Source: Bacteroidaceae bacterium (GTDB lineage Bacteria > Bacteroidota > Bacteroidia > Bacteroidales > Bacteroidaceae). From it: 64,000 nucleotides of DNA. The stretch is taken from positions 43,786 through 107,785 of the forward strand of contig JAFYQH010000003.1 of NCBI GenBank assembly GCA_017547205.1, in the 5' to 3' direction. Shown piece after piece: positions 26,976 to 35,562 of this stretch (positions within the stretch are counted from its first letter, which is position 1; each line of letters begins with the position of its first letter). The notes under the pieces are model-generated. The model had not been told where the DNA came from and made no database searches. It was given only the letters and a program-made list of their open reading frames with translations. The position numbers were made by a program, and so were the translations under genes.

Positions 26976-28340
26976 ATGAAAAAGATCATATTGGCGTCAG
27001 CATTGCTTGCAGTAGCGGCATTTTGCCATGCAGACAACGGCAATGACAGGTTCCCAAAGGGAAAGGCAAGCAAGATAAGCGAATACTTCACAGGCACCAT
27101 TACAGGCGAAGAGGTAAAGAACAAACTCAACGACAAAATAGATGTTGACGAGATTGAAGAAACACGCCGCAAAGTATGGAACTGCTGGAAAGACGCGGTA
27201 GAGGACCTTGATGAGGAGAAACTAATTGCACCGTTTACCAAGGACGAGCCGCGTGATACCGGCTACTGGCGACTGCCCGAAGAACTCGAACCGGAAGCCA
27301 TTATGCCCTACTACTTCATCAAGAAAGGCGAAAAGCCCGAAAAAGGCTACCCCTTGTTCCTTTACATGCATGGATCGGGACCAAAGACAAGCGAGTGGGA
27401 AAACGGCTTCAAGCTATGCCACAGCTATGACGATGCACCTTCTCTGCATTTTATTCCACAAATCCCGAATGGCTATGGCGAGCTGTACCGTTGGGCAATA
27501 CAGAGCAAGCAGTGGGCATGGGAAAAACTGTTGCGACTTGCATTCGTAAACGGCGACATCGACCCCAACAGAATTTATTTCTTCGGTATATCCGAGGGTG
27601 GCTACGGAAGCCAGCGCCTTGCATCATTCTATGCCGATTACCTTGCCGGTGCAGGCCCCATGGCCGGTGGCGAGCCTCTGAAGAACGCACCCATGGAAAA
27701 CCTTGCCAACATTGCATTTTCGTTGCGTACAGGCGAATACGACTATGGCTTTGCACGCAACGTGATGACACAGAACGCTGCAGCCACAATCGACAGTCTT
27801 GCCAAGGCGCATCCTGGACTTTACAACAACTTCATAGAGATTGTACCTGGAATGGGACACGGCATCAACTATGAAAAGACCGCACCGTGGCTCAAGGAGT
27901 TCAGCCGCAACGCCAACCCAACATACTTCTACTGGGAAGACTACGACATGTACGGACGCCATCGTACAGGATTCTACAACATAAAGGTAAACGAAGTATC
28001 GCGCAACAACCACGAGGAGCGCACATGCTACGAGATGAACATAAGCGACAACACAGTAAACCTGACGGTGAAGAACGCCACCTACACCACGACAAAGTCC
28101 TTGTACAACATCCCCATGTTTTTCTCACGTAGCTACACGCCTGCTAAAAAGGGCAACATCACCATATACCTCAGCGAGAAGCACTTCGACTTCACAAAAC
28201 CTGTAAAAATTGTCGTAAACGGCAAAGAGGTGTTCAACGACAAGGTAAAGCCTAACTTGAAGGCCATGATAGAGAGCTGCGCCGAGTTCTTCGACCCCGA
28301 AAGAGTATTCCCGGCATCAATCGACGTTGACATAAAATAA
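26976..28340 (+). CDS. exported alpha/beta-hydrolase, esterase/PHB-depolymerase-like
   Basis: A 454-residue secreted hydrolase. A signal peptide (about 1-19, ending CHA) is followed by an acidic helical region and an alpha/beta-hydrolase domain (about 100-310): oxyanion region LFLYMHGSG, nucleophile elbow FGISEGGYG (Ser in GxSxG) and a probable catalytic His in [11 protein letters not shown]-terminal beta domain of about 120 residues follows. No T9SS sorting domain is present. The substrate is unknown; feruloyl or acetyl ester hydrolysis is conceivable. TAACTTCG, a -7-like box, lies 17 bp upstream. The next gene, recR, begins 10 bp after the stop. Confidence 0.8.
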   Translation: MKKIILASALLAVAAFCHADNGNDRFPKGKASKISEYFTGTITGEEVKNKLNDKIDVDEIEETRRKVWNCWKDAVEDLDEEKLIAPFTKDEPRDTGYWRLPEELEPEAIMPYYFIKKGEKPEKGYPLFLYMHGSGPKTSEWENGFKLCHSYDDAPSLHFIPQIPNGYGELYRWAIQSKQWAWEKLLRLAFVNGDIDPNRIYFFGISEGGYGSQRLASFYADYLAGAGPMAGGEPLKNAPMENLANIAFSLRTGEYDYGFARNVMTQNAAATIDSLAKAHPGLYNNFIEIVPGMGHGINYEKTAPWLKEFSRNANPTYFYWEDYDMYGRHRTGFYNIKVNEVSRNNHEERTCYEMNISDNTVNLTVKNATYTTTKSLYNIPMFFSRSYTPAKKGNITIYLSEKHFDFTKPVKIVVNGKEVFNDKVKPNLKAMIESCAEFFDPERVFPASIDVDIK

Positions 28341-28350
28341 GCTACAGGCA

Positions 28351-28971
28351 ATGAACCAAGAATACCCGTCGACACTGCTTGAAAGAGCCGTAAAGGAATT
28401 CTCGAAACTGCCCGGCATAGGACGCAAGACGGCCACACGCCTTGTACTGCATCTGTTGCGCAAGAGCGAAGACGAGGTGGAAAGCTTCTCCAGTGCCATA
28501 AGCACACTCAAACGTGAGGCCACATACTGCAAAGAGTGCCATTGCATATCTGACACAGACATATGCCCGATATGCGCTAACCCCTTGCGCGACCATAGCA
28601 CAATTTGCGTAGTGGAGAACATACAGGACGTGATGGCCGTGGAGAACACCATGCAGTACCGTGGCGTATATCACGTCCTCGGCGGTGTCATATCGCCCAT
28701 GGATGGCATATCACCGGCCAGCCTCAACATCGACAGCCTCGTGAGGCGCGTATCCGAGGGAGAGGTAAAGGAAGTGGTACTTGCACTCAGCTCCACAATG
28801 GAGGGCGACACAACCAACTTCTACATATACCGCAAACTGCAGCAGCACGATGTGAAGCTATCAGTCATAGCACGCGGAATATCCATAGGTGACGAATTGG
28901 AATATGCCGATGAAGTCACTCTTGGCAGTTCAATTGTGAACAGGACACCATTTATAGGAAAAACCATATAA
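28351..28971 (+). CDS. recR: recombination protein RecR
   Basis: A 206-residue RecR, which with RecO loads RecA onto SSB-coated single-stranded DNA. Helix-hairpin-helix [12 protein letters not shown] near residue 22, a four-cysteine zinc finger ([20 protein letters not shown]) and a Toprim domain beginning [14 protein letters not shown] are all present. Length is typical. It follows the esterase gene by 10 bp and is followed 4 bp later by a small membrane protein gene. Confidence 0.95.
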   Translation: MNQEYPSTLLERAVKEFSKLPGIGRKTATRLVLHLLRKSEDEVESFSSAISTLKREATYCKECHCISDTDICPICANPLRDHSTICVVENIQDVMAVENTMQYRGVYHVLGGVISPMDGISPASLNIDSLVRRVSEGEVKEVVLALSSTMEGDTTNFYIYRKLQQHDVKLSVIARGISIGDELEYADEVTLGSSIVNRTPFIGKTI

Positions 28972-28975
28972 GAAC

Positions 28976-29419
28976 ATGAATACAGAAAAGACAATAAACA
29001 CACTTAGATTCAACTATATCGTGGCATTCATTGCCTCACTGGCCATAATAGTCGCCTTCGAAGGCGGATTCCTGCAAAAAGAGGCACTCACGGCACTGCT
29101 GTCGCCCGATGACATATACCTGCTTGAGGTCACAACCGTCATGGTCACCATGGCCCTTATTCCGCTCGCACTCAAGAGCTTCTCACGCGCCATGAAGAAA
29201 GCTGCCGGATCCGGGAAGATGAGACTGCTCAGGACGTTCAGCAACATGAGCCTGGTACGCATATCACTGCTGTTCGCAGTCATCGTCATCAACGCGTTCA
29301 TATATTACGGCATCGGATACAACGGAGCACTATACTGCGGCCTGTTCGGCTATTGCGCACTCATATATAGCTATCCCACAGACAAAACACTGGACAGCTA
29401 CCTAAACGACGAAGCATAA
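28976..29419 (+). CDS. small integral membrane protein, unknown function
   Basis: A 147-residue protein with four predicted membrane helices (about 13-32, 48-68, 91-112 and 114-132) and a basic loop FSRAMKKAAGSGKMR between the second and third. No known domain is recognised. It sits in a tight cluster recR / this gene / GT2 / GNAT with gaps of 1-6 bp, an arrangement that suggests co-transcription rather than a shared pathway. Confidence 0.75.
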   Translation: MNTEKTINTLRFNYIVAFIASLAIIVAFEGGFLQKEALTALLSPDDIYLLEVTTVMVTMALIPLALKSFSRAMKKAAGSGKMRLLRTFSNMSLVRISLLFAVIVINAFIYYGIGYNGALYCGLFGYCALIYSYPTDKTLDSYLNDEA

Positions 29420-29425
29420 GCAAAA

Positions 29426-30619
29426 ATGATGAAGCTCTCTGTTGTAATAGTAAACTACAAGGTAAAGCACTTTCTTGAGCAATGCCTCACATCGGTAGCG
29501 AGGGCCGCCAGAGAAGTGAAGACCGAAATAATAGTCGTAGACAACGCCTCGCATGACGGCTCTGTCGAATACCTTGAACCGCACTTCCCCGGCGTCACCT
29601 TCATTGCAAGCGACAAGAACCTGGGATTCGCGCGCGCCAACAACCTTGCAATAAGAATGAGCAAAGGAGAATACATACTGCTGCTCAACCCTGACACAAT
29701 TGTTGCCGAAAACACATTTGCCGACTTCGTGGAATTCATGGACAGCCACCCTGATTCCGGTGGCTGCGGAGCATACATGCTGCGTACAGACGGCACTTTC
29801 GCTCTGGAATCGCGCCGTGGTCTGCCGACACCATTTGTATCGTTCTGCAAGATGTCAGGTCTGTCAAGCCTGTTCCCGAAATCACGCCTTTTCGGACGCT
29901 ACTACATGCGCTACCTTGACGAAAGAGAAGTGAACAACATCGAAGTCATATCAGGCGCGTACATGTTCCTGCGCCGCGAGGCGCTGGACAAGGCCGGCCT
30001 TCTCGACGAGGACTTCTTCATGTACGGTGAGGACATAGACCTCTCCTACAGGATACTCAAGAGCGGATACCGAAACTACTTCGTCCCGTCACCCATACTG
30101 CACTACAAAGGAGAAAGCACCGAAAAAAGTTCCTACCGCTACGTGCACACATTCTATCAGGCCATGCACCTCTTCTTCAAGAAACACTACTCACACTACT
30201 CATTCCTTGCAAGCATACCGGTAAGCATGGCAATATGGGGCAGAGCCATACTAGCCTTCATCGGCAACCAGTTCCGCCACCGCAGGAGAATCACAGGCAT
30301 CAAGCCCCAGCTGAACTGCATAGTCATAGGCAGCAAACAAGCCAATAAAGAAGTGCAAGAGATACTTGCCGTGAAATACAGCAAGGGCAGGCACCTGTTC
30401 ATTGAAGGAAACGAAAAACTGTTACCACAAGGACACCTTGCCGGCAACATCGACTTGCTGAGATACAATACAGTCGTGTACGACACAGACTCATACACCT
30501 ATAATGAGATATTACACCTCCTGCAGACAACCCCTGCAAATACACTTAAGCTAGGAACATATTCCACACTCACAAAAGTCTTCATTACCGAGAACGCCAC
30601 ACACAAATACCCCAGATAA
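29426..30619 (+). CDS. family 2 glycosyltransferase
   Basis: A 397-residue GT-A-fold glycosyltransferase. SVVIVNYKVKHFLEQCL opens the nucleotide-sugar domain; VDNASHDGS, ILLLNPDT and MYGEDIDLSYR are the usual GT2 landmarks (the last includes the likely catalytic base). About 250-275 contains a hydrophobic stretch, and the final 110 residues form an additional domain common in Bacteroidales members. The donor and acceptor are not deducible; a role in cell-envelope polysaccharide is likely. Either of two adjacent ATGs could start it. Confidence 0.87.
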   Translation: MMKLSVVIVNYKVKHFLEQCLTSVARAAREVKTEIIVVDNASHDGSVEYLEPHFPGVTFIASDKNLGFARANNLAIRMSKGEYILLLNPDTIVAENTFADFVEFMDSHPDSGGCGAYMLRTDGTFALESRRGLPTPFVSFCKMSGLSSLFPKSRLFGRYYMRYLDEREVNNIEVISGAYMFLRREALDKAGLLDEDFFMYGEDIDLSYRILKSGYRNYFVPSPILHYKGESTEKSSYRYVHTFYQAMHLFFKKHYSHYSFLASIPVSMAIWGRAILAFIGNQFRHRRRITGIKPQLNCIVIGSKQANKEVQEILAVKYSKGRHLFIEGNEKLLPQGHLAGNIDLLRYNTVVYDTDSYTYNEILHLLQTTPANTLKLGTYSTLTKVFITENATHKYPR

Positions 30620-30620
30620 C

Positions 30621-31142
30621 ATGCACAGCACCTGGCTCAAAGACGATATTATAAAGCTCCGGGCTCCGGAACCCGAAGACCTTGAGCTCATGTTCGCCAT
30701 GGAGAATGACACCTCGCTATGGTGCGCAGGCAATGCCACACTGCCCTACTCCCGGTACACACTTAGGAGCTATCTCGAGCAAAGCCGTCAGGACCTGCTC
30801 GCAGAACGTCAGGCACGCTTTGTCATAGAGTTTGTCGACGGGACAGGAGCCGGAATGATAGACCTCGCCGACTTCGACCCCATAAACAGCCGTGCCGAAG
30901 TCTGCATAGGTATCCTGGGAAAATACCGCGACAAAGGCATTGCAACCCGCGCACTGCAACTGTTATGCCATTATGCCGAAAAGAAACTGCACCTGCACCA
31001 GCTCTATGCCTACATACCCGTATGGAACGACACAAGCCGTAAATTATTTGCAAAAGCAGGCTTTAAAGAAAGTGCCATACTAAAGGAATGGCAAAGATGC
31101 GAAGATGGATATTTCGACGTGATATTGGTTCAAAAAATATAA
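30621..31142 (+). CDS. GNAT-family N-acetyltransferase
   Basis: A 173-residue acetyltransferase of the RimJ/RimL/SpeG type. The acetyl-CoA-binding motif A lies around IGILGKYRDKGIATRALQ (residues about 95-115) and motif B around LYAYIPVWNDTSRKLFAKAGF. The acceptor could be a ribosomal protein N-terminus, a polyamine or an antibiotic; it cannot be chosen from sequence. It begins one base after the glycosyltransferase stop. Confidence 0.85.
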   Translation: MHSTWLKDDIIKLRAPEPEDLELMFAMENDTSLWCAGNATLPYSRYTLRSYLEQSRQDLLAERQARFVIEFVDGTGAGMIDLADFDPINSRAEVCIGILGKYRDKGIATRALQLLCHYAEKKLHLHQLYAYIPVWNDTSRKLFAKAGFKESAILKEWQRCEDGYFDVILVQKI

Positions 31143-31208
31143 AAACCGCTCATTTTGCCTAACAAGATAAAAATAATTGCATTTTTCAATAAAAAAATCG
31201 CCAAAAGA

Positions 31209-31239
31209 TTTGCAGATTCAAAAAAAAGCCCTACCTTTG
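31209..31239 (+). promoter_or_regulatory. consensus promoter of tRNA-Asp
   Basis: TTTG, 19 bp, then TACCTTTG: an exact match to the Bacteroidota consensus TTTG-N19-TAnnTTTG, 44 bp before the tRNA. Confidence 0.8.
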
Positions 31240-31283
31240 CACTCGCTTTGAGACACGAACAAAGCAGAAAATATTGACATAAT

Positions 31284-31357
31284 GGTGCGTTAGTTCAGTT
31301 GGTTAGAATACATGCCTGTCACGCATGGGGTCACGGGTTCGAGTCCCGTACGCACCG
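31284..31357 (+). tRNA. tRNA-Asp (anticodon GTC)
   Basis: A 74-nt cloverleaf with acceptor stem GGTGCGT/ACGCACC, anticodon loop CTGTCAC with GTC, T arm ACGGG-TTCGAGT-CCCGT and discriminator G73 as expected for aspartate. CCA is not encoded. Confidence 0.95.
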
Positions 31358-31360
31358 CAA

Positions 31361-31392
31361 AAGCCTTTCAGTTATGCTGAGAGGCTTTTTTG
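31361..31392 (+). terminator. terminator of tRNA-Asp
   Basis: An 11-bp stem AAGCCTTTCAG / CTGAGAGGCTT with loop TTATG, followed by a T run, starting 4 bp after the tRNA. The following 220 bp are AT-rich and hold only the promoter of the next gene. Confidence 0.8.
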
Positions 31393-31494
31393 TTTATATA
31401 CAGCATGTTAACAGCTCACCTGCAAAACTTTATTTCGGCTCGAGAAAACTTTTATTGGAAAAGCCATTTTTTTCTTGTGCATTGAAAAAATGTT

Positions 31495-31502
31495 TATATT
31501 TG
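31495..31502 (+). promoter_or_regulatory. -7 box of the thioredoxin-like lipoprotein gene
   Basis: TATATTTG, an exact TAnnTTTG match, about 120 bp before the usable start codons of the next gene. Confidence 0.5.
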
Positions 31503-31615
31503 CAAGAAGGAATGACTTTTTGCGGTTTAGATATATGGTATCAGCTTATATATCATAAAACGCAGTATAAACAATCAAAAAAAGGGGATGATAGAGAGGC
31601 TTTAAAAGCATCTGC

Positions 31616-32095
31616 TTGTTGTTAGTGATGATAATGTGTGCTTGTGGTAACGCAAATTCGTCGGCATCAAAAAACAGTGATTCAAAGATTGTTGATGCAG
31701 TAACGAAAGATGATGCTGTTGAGCAAAAGGAAGTTGGAACTATCTTCTATGACATAACCCTGGAAGAGGCTTCTAAAAAAGCCGAGGCTGAGGGCAAGTA
31801 TGTTCTTATCTGTTTCAGTATTAAAACCTGCGCTCCTTGTAAGAAGATGAAAAAAGTTGTATTTCCAACACCAAAGTGTGGTGAATACGTGAACAAACAT
31901 TTTGTTACAATAGCAATGGATGGCCAAGATGGTGGTTCTGGTCAGGAGGTCGCAGAAAAGTATAATGTCTATATTTTCCCAACATATTTGGTACTGCAGC
32001 CTAATGGTTTTAGGGAGGGAATGATTCAGGGTGCTGAATTTAATATTGACAGCTTCTTGGATATGCTAAAGACAATAATTCATGATAAGCAATAA
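31616..32095 (+). CDS. thioredoxin-like lipoprotein with CxxC, start uncertain
   Basis: About 159 residues. A short hydrophobic leader ends in MCACG, a probable lipobox, followed by a polar linker and a thioredoxin-fold domain (about 45-155) with the redox motif TCAPCKKM and the cis-Pro region IFPTYLVL. It resembles thioredoxin-like/DsbD-gamma-type reductants of the periplasm. No ATG gives a normal signal peptide: the frame opens after a TAG, and the first usable codons are TTG TTG TTA GTG. A +1 shift relative to an ATG at 31588 would restore MIER followed by FKSICLLLV, so a non-ATG start or a frameshift is possible. The gene is AT-richer than its neighbours. Confidence 0.65.
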   Translation: MLLVMIMCACGNANSSASKNSDSKIVDAVTKDDAVEQKEVGTIFYDITLEEASKKAEAEGKYVLICFSIKTCAPCKKMKKVVFPTPKCGEYVNKHFVTIAMDGQDGGSGQEVAEKYNVYIFPTYLVLQPNGFREGMIQGAEFNIDSFLDMLKTIIHDKQ

Positions 32096-32097
32096 AA

Positions 32098-32121
32098 AAA
32101 CGACCCTAATCCGGGTCGTTT
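32098..32121. terminator. bidirectional terminator between convergent genes
   Basis: A 9-bp perfect stem AAACGACCC / GGGTCGTTT with a 6-nt loop directly after the thioredoxin gene stop, preceded by an A run and followed by T residues. Confidence 0.75.
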
Positions 32122-32149
32122 ACTCAAAGCAATACTGAATTACACACTA

Positions 32150-32653
32150 TTACTTGCCAGTTTTCTTTGCCTTTCTGGCAGCCTTGATTTCCTTATCCTG
32201 AGCCTTCTTTGAAGCCTTGATATTCTTTGCCTTGTCAGCATCCTTTGCAGCCTCCTTAGGACCTGCAGCTTTGCCGCACGCAGCCTTTGCACCAGCAGCC
32301 TTTGCACCGGCATAATCCTTCGCACCCATCTCACCGGCAGCCTTAGGACCAGCAGCCTTTACAGCAGCCTTAGGACCGGCAGCATTCTTGGTACCCAACT
32401 CACCGGCAGCCTTTGGACCAGCCTCGCGTACAGCAGCCTTGGGACCTGCAACATCTTTGGCACCCATCTCACCGGCAGCCTTTGCGCCGGCAGCTTTAGG
32501 ACCAGCAGCCTTTGCACCGGCAACCTTCTTTGCACCTTTCTCACCAGCCATCTTAACAGCCTCTTTCTTAGCTGCCGCTTCTTCAACAACCTGAGCATTT
32601 ACGGCCAAACCAAATCCAAGGAACAGAATCAATACAAAAAGTTTCGCTTTCAT
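32150..32653 (-). CDS. exported Ala/Lys/Gly-rich repeat protein
   Basis: A 167-residue protein of very low complexity. A clean signal peptide (MKAKLFVLILFLGFGLAVNAQ) precedes a body composed almost only of Ala, Lys, Gly, Pro and a few acidic residues. Residues 55-123 are three 23-residue repeats of the type AGPKAAGEMGAKDVAGPKAAV; the C-terminus is strongly basic (KKAQDKEIKAARKAKKTGK), reminiscent of histone H1 tails. No family is recognised. A single cysteine occurs near residue 126. It may bind a polyanion outside the inner membrane, but this is only an inference. CGAAATTA, complement of a -7-like box, lies about 50 bp upstream. Confidence 0.75.
   Translation of the reverse strand: MKAKLFVLILFLGFGLAVNAQVVEEAAAKKEAVKMAGEKGAKKVAGAKAAGPKAAGAKAAGEMGAKDVAGPKAAVREAGPKAAGELGTKNAAGPKAAVKAAGPKAAGEMGAKDYAGAKAAGAKAACGKAAGPKEAAKDADKAKNIKASKKAQDKEIKAARKAKKTGK
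32285..32491 (-). repeat. three 69-bp tandem coding repeats
   Basis: These encode the 23-residue units of the Ala/Lys/Gly-rich protein. The copies differ at several codons, so the array is not recent, but it remains prone to length change. Confidence 0.65.
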
Positions 32654-32859
32654 TGTTTAATAAATTTATGTTAATAAAATACGTTTCTCAAAACGAGCCG
32701 CGAAATTACAAACATTTATTAAAACAGCAAAGGAAACTGCATCTTTTTTGCGAAAAAAATTACCAAAAAACTATTTTATAGCATTGAAACAGAATACTAT
32801 TACCCGGGATATTCCTTTCAAAAAAACATCAAAGTCAATATTAAGGAAAGAATATATAA

Positions 32860-34164
32860 CTATTCAAGAACAACAAGAAAAGCCACTTTTCCGTTGCCAT
32901 TGTGCACAAGATGCAATGACCCCCCATGCAATCTTATTATCTGCTTAGAGACCGCAAGCCCAATACCGGAGCCGTCACGTTTTGTAGTAAAGAATGGAGT
33001 AAATATATTCTCAGCAATTTCTGGTGGTATGGCATCACCGTTATTGACCACCTCAATATGAACCCTCTCACTATTATCTATATGCGAACGCACCTCAATC
33101 TCCCTGTTACCGTTGTACTGCAACGAAGCTTCTACAGCATTCTTGAGCAGGTTTACAAGCACCTGAGATATCTGTCCACGGTCGGCATAGAGCATAGTAT
33201 CGGCAGGAGAAATGTCAACATTTATGTCTATTCCGCAAAGTTCCGTCAGCGACACGACCTCATTTACAAGATCAACCAAATAGAAAGGGGCTTTATGCGG
33301 TGACGGTATGCGGGTAACTGAGCGGAACGAACCGACAAACTTCATGAGCCTGTCACTTGTAGAATATATCGTCTCAAGCCCATGCTGCTGTTTCTCCTTG
33401 CTGCAGTCGCCATGCAGCAGAGTATTGCTTATAGAAGTTACAGGCGCAAGCGAGTTCATTATCTCGTGTGTCAGAATGCGTGTCAGTTTCTCCCATGCTA
33501 CACTCTCCTGCGTGTCAAGTTCACGGTTAATATTCTCTATAGTCATTACACGCATGCTGCGCACTCCGTTCCTTACACTTGAACAATTCAACAGGAGAGT
33601 AATCTCGCCTGTTTCTGTTGAGAACCTTATATTTCGCTGTTCACCATCGGCCAATTCATTCATGGCCGTGACAAGTTCGGACGACAATGGACGAAGCCTC
33701 TCAACATGGCTCAGCATCTCGAAACCCAGAAGATTCAGCGCCTTCCTGTTTATCTTCGCGACGGAACCGTTCTCCGTAAGAATTATTATTCCTATATTGG
33801 CACACTCTATTATTGCCTCAAAGAACTTCTCGCTGTTTGCAGTCCTTATCTTCGCCTCATCCAGAACCTCCTTTATCCTGTTGAGCGAATAGTTGAGAAC
33901 GGAATTGCCTGCGCGTCGCGGATTGTCCACGAAGCGGAACGAGAAATCATTGTTGGAAACCGCATTGAAAATAAAGTCGAGATTGCTTATAAAACGTCGG
34001 TATATAGAAACTGTTCGCCAGGCAACAAAGAGCAGGAGAATTATCGTTATCGGCAGAAAGCCATAATACCCGCATGCCGACAGCCACCCCACAAGCACAC
34101 CCAAGGCTGCCAGCAAGGCAACAAGCATTGTAAGACGGTTGAACGGCAGCTTCCGCTTTCTCAT
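32860..34164 (-). CDS. NtrY-like membrane histidine kinase with PAS domain
   Basis: A 434-residue kinase. Two closely spaced membrane helices (about 10-28 and 33-52) leave almost no periplasmic part, so the signal is probably sensed in the membrane or cytoplasm. HAMP-like (about 55-110), PAS (about 110-205) and kinase domains follow: H-box LTHEIMNSLAPV, N-box NLLKNAVEAS, G-boxes NNGDAIP and GSGIGLAVS. It overlaps the stop of the upstream NtrC-type regulator by 4 bp. It presumably controls the export locus read in the same direction. Confidence 0.88.
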   Translation of the reverse strand: MRKRKLPFNRLTMLVALLAALGVLVGWLSACGYYGFLPITIILLLFVAWRTVSIYRRFISNLDFIFNAVSNNDFSFRFVDNPRRAGNSVLNYSLNRIKEVLDEAKIRTANSEKFFEAIIECANIGIIILTENGSVAKINRKALNLLGFEMLSHVERLRPLSSELVTAMNELADGEQRNIRFSTETGEITLLLNCSSVRNGVRSMRVMTIENINRELDTQESVAWEKLTRILTHEIMNSLAPVTSISNTLLHGDCSKEKQQHGLETIYSTSDRLMKFVGSFRSVTRIPSPHKAPFYLVDLVNEVVSLTELCGIDINVDISPADTMLYADRGQISQVLVNLLKNAVEASLQYNGNREIEVRSHIDNSERVHIEVVNNGDAIPPEIAENIFTPFFTTKRDGSGIGLAVSKQIIRLHGGSLHLVHNGNGKVAFLVVLE

Positions 34165-35501
34165 AATCCGTAACGTTTTATCTTGTTATACAGTGTCTGG
34201 CGTGTTATTCCCAGCCTCTGTGCAACCATTGTAAGGTTGCCGCCGCACGAAGAGATTGCATCTGCAATGGCAGCCCGCTCCATTTCATCGAGGGTTGAAG
34301 TGACAGACCTGCCGGCACCCTGCGAGACATGCAACTGCAGGTGCGACGGTTGAACCTCATCAGCGTCACACATTATCACAGCCTTCTCCATTATATTCTG
34401 TAGCTCACGTATGTTACCCTCGAAAGGATGTGCCGTAAGCCTTGATGCAGCAGCCTGCGAAATGCCCGACAGAGACTTGTTGTACTTTTTGCAATAATGG
34501 TCCAGGAATATACCCGCAAGCGGAACAATATCAACCGCGCGCCGCCTTAACGGCGGAAGGTTTATGTGGATGGTATTTATACGGTACAGAAGATCCTGCC
34601 TGAACTCGCCGCTGTCCACCATCGCAAAAAGGTCGCGGTTAGTTGCGGCAATGAGCTTTATGTCAATATTCTGCCCGGTATTGCCACCGAGCGGGGTTAC
34701 TGCACGGCTCTGCAAAGCTACAAGCATCTTTGCCTGCAGATGAAGCGGCAAGTTACCTATCTCGTCCATGAAAAGCGTTGAACCGCTTGCCGCAACCATC
34801 TTTCCCACACGGTCGGCATGAGCGTCGGTAAAAGCCCCTTTCTTATGACCGAACAGTTCGCTCTCGAACAGAGAGTCGGGAATAGCACCCATATCGAGCG
34901 AAACCATCTCCTTACCATTACGGGCCGAAAGCCGATGTATCTCACGCGCCAACATCTCCTTTCCGGTACCGTTCTCGCCCGTTATGAGAACATTGGCATC
35001 GGTAGAGGCCACACGCTCCACAACCATGCGTATATGTTCCATTTCGGCACTGGCACCCCAGAACATGGGAACGTCACTGCGCACAATCCTTGCAGGAGCC
35101 TTCTTTTTGCCCTCCTTTGCCTTTGCATAGGCATTGGTAAGAGTCTCAAGAAGTTTGTCGTTGTTCCATGGCTTTACCACAAAGTCGAAAGCACCATGCT
35201 TCATGGCCTTGACAGCAAGGTCAATATCGGCATAGGCCGTAAACAGCACGACCTTCACCTGCGGGAATTTCTCATTCACCTCCTTGAGCCAGTATATGCC
35301 CTCGTTACCGGTATTTATTCCGGCATGGAAATTCATGTCAAGCAACAGGACATCCGGGTTCTCGGCACCAATCGTTGTAATGAGCGTCACAGGCGAAGAG
35401 AGCGTCACCACCCTTGCAAAATGGCTGTCGGCAAGCAACTTCACTGCCGACAGAATATTCCTGTTGTCATCGACTATAAGTAATGTACCCTTCTTTGCCA
35501 T
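34161..35501 (-). CDS. NtrC-family sigma-54-dependent response regulator of the export locus
   Basis: A 446-residue activator: receiver (about 1-125; Asp in LLLDMNFHAG), AAA+ domain (about 145-385) with Walker A GENGTGKE and Walker B LFMDEIGNL, and a Fis-type helix-turn-helix at the C-terminus (RLGITRQTLYNKIKRYGL). The sigma-54-contacting loop reads GAFTDA instead of the canonical GAFTGA. It opens RNA polymerase-sigma-54 promoters when phosphorylated. A sigma-54-like promoter lies before the TolC gene about 11 kb upstream at the head of the same strand cluster, which makes that the natural target. It overlaps its kinase gene (4 bp). Confidence 0.9.
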   Translation of the reverse strand: MAKKGTLLIVDDNRNILSAVKLLADSHFARVVTLSSPVTLITTIGAENPDVLLLDMNFHAGINTGNEGIYWLKEVNEKFPQVKVVLFTAYADIDLAVKAMKHGAFDFVVKPWNNDKLLETLTNAYAKAKEGKKKAPARIVRSDVPMFWGASAEMEHIRMVVERVASTDANVLITGENGTGKEMLAREIHRLSARNGKEMVSLDMGAIPDSLFESELFGHKKGAFTDAHADRVGKMVAASGSTLFMDEIGNLPLHLQAKMLVALQSRAVTPLGGNTGQNIDIKLIAATNRDLFAMVDSGEFRQDLLYRINTIHINLPPLRRRAVDIVPLAGIFLDHYCKKYNKSLSGISQAAASRLTAHPFEGNIRELQNIMEKAVIMCDADEVQPSHLQLHVSQGAGRSVTSTLDEMERAAIADAISSCGGNLTMVAQRLGITRQTLYNKIKRYGL

Positions 35502-35562
35502 AACGTTTCTATTACACTGCGAAAATAAGAATAATAATCATAACACCCATGCAACCGGCACA

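Noticed and set aside
31358-32150. Genomic island integrated at tRNA-Asp
   Set aside because: No integrase, no repeated tRNA 3' end and only two small genes; AT-richness alone is not enough.
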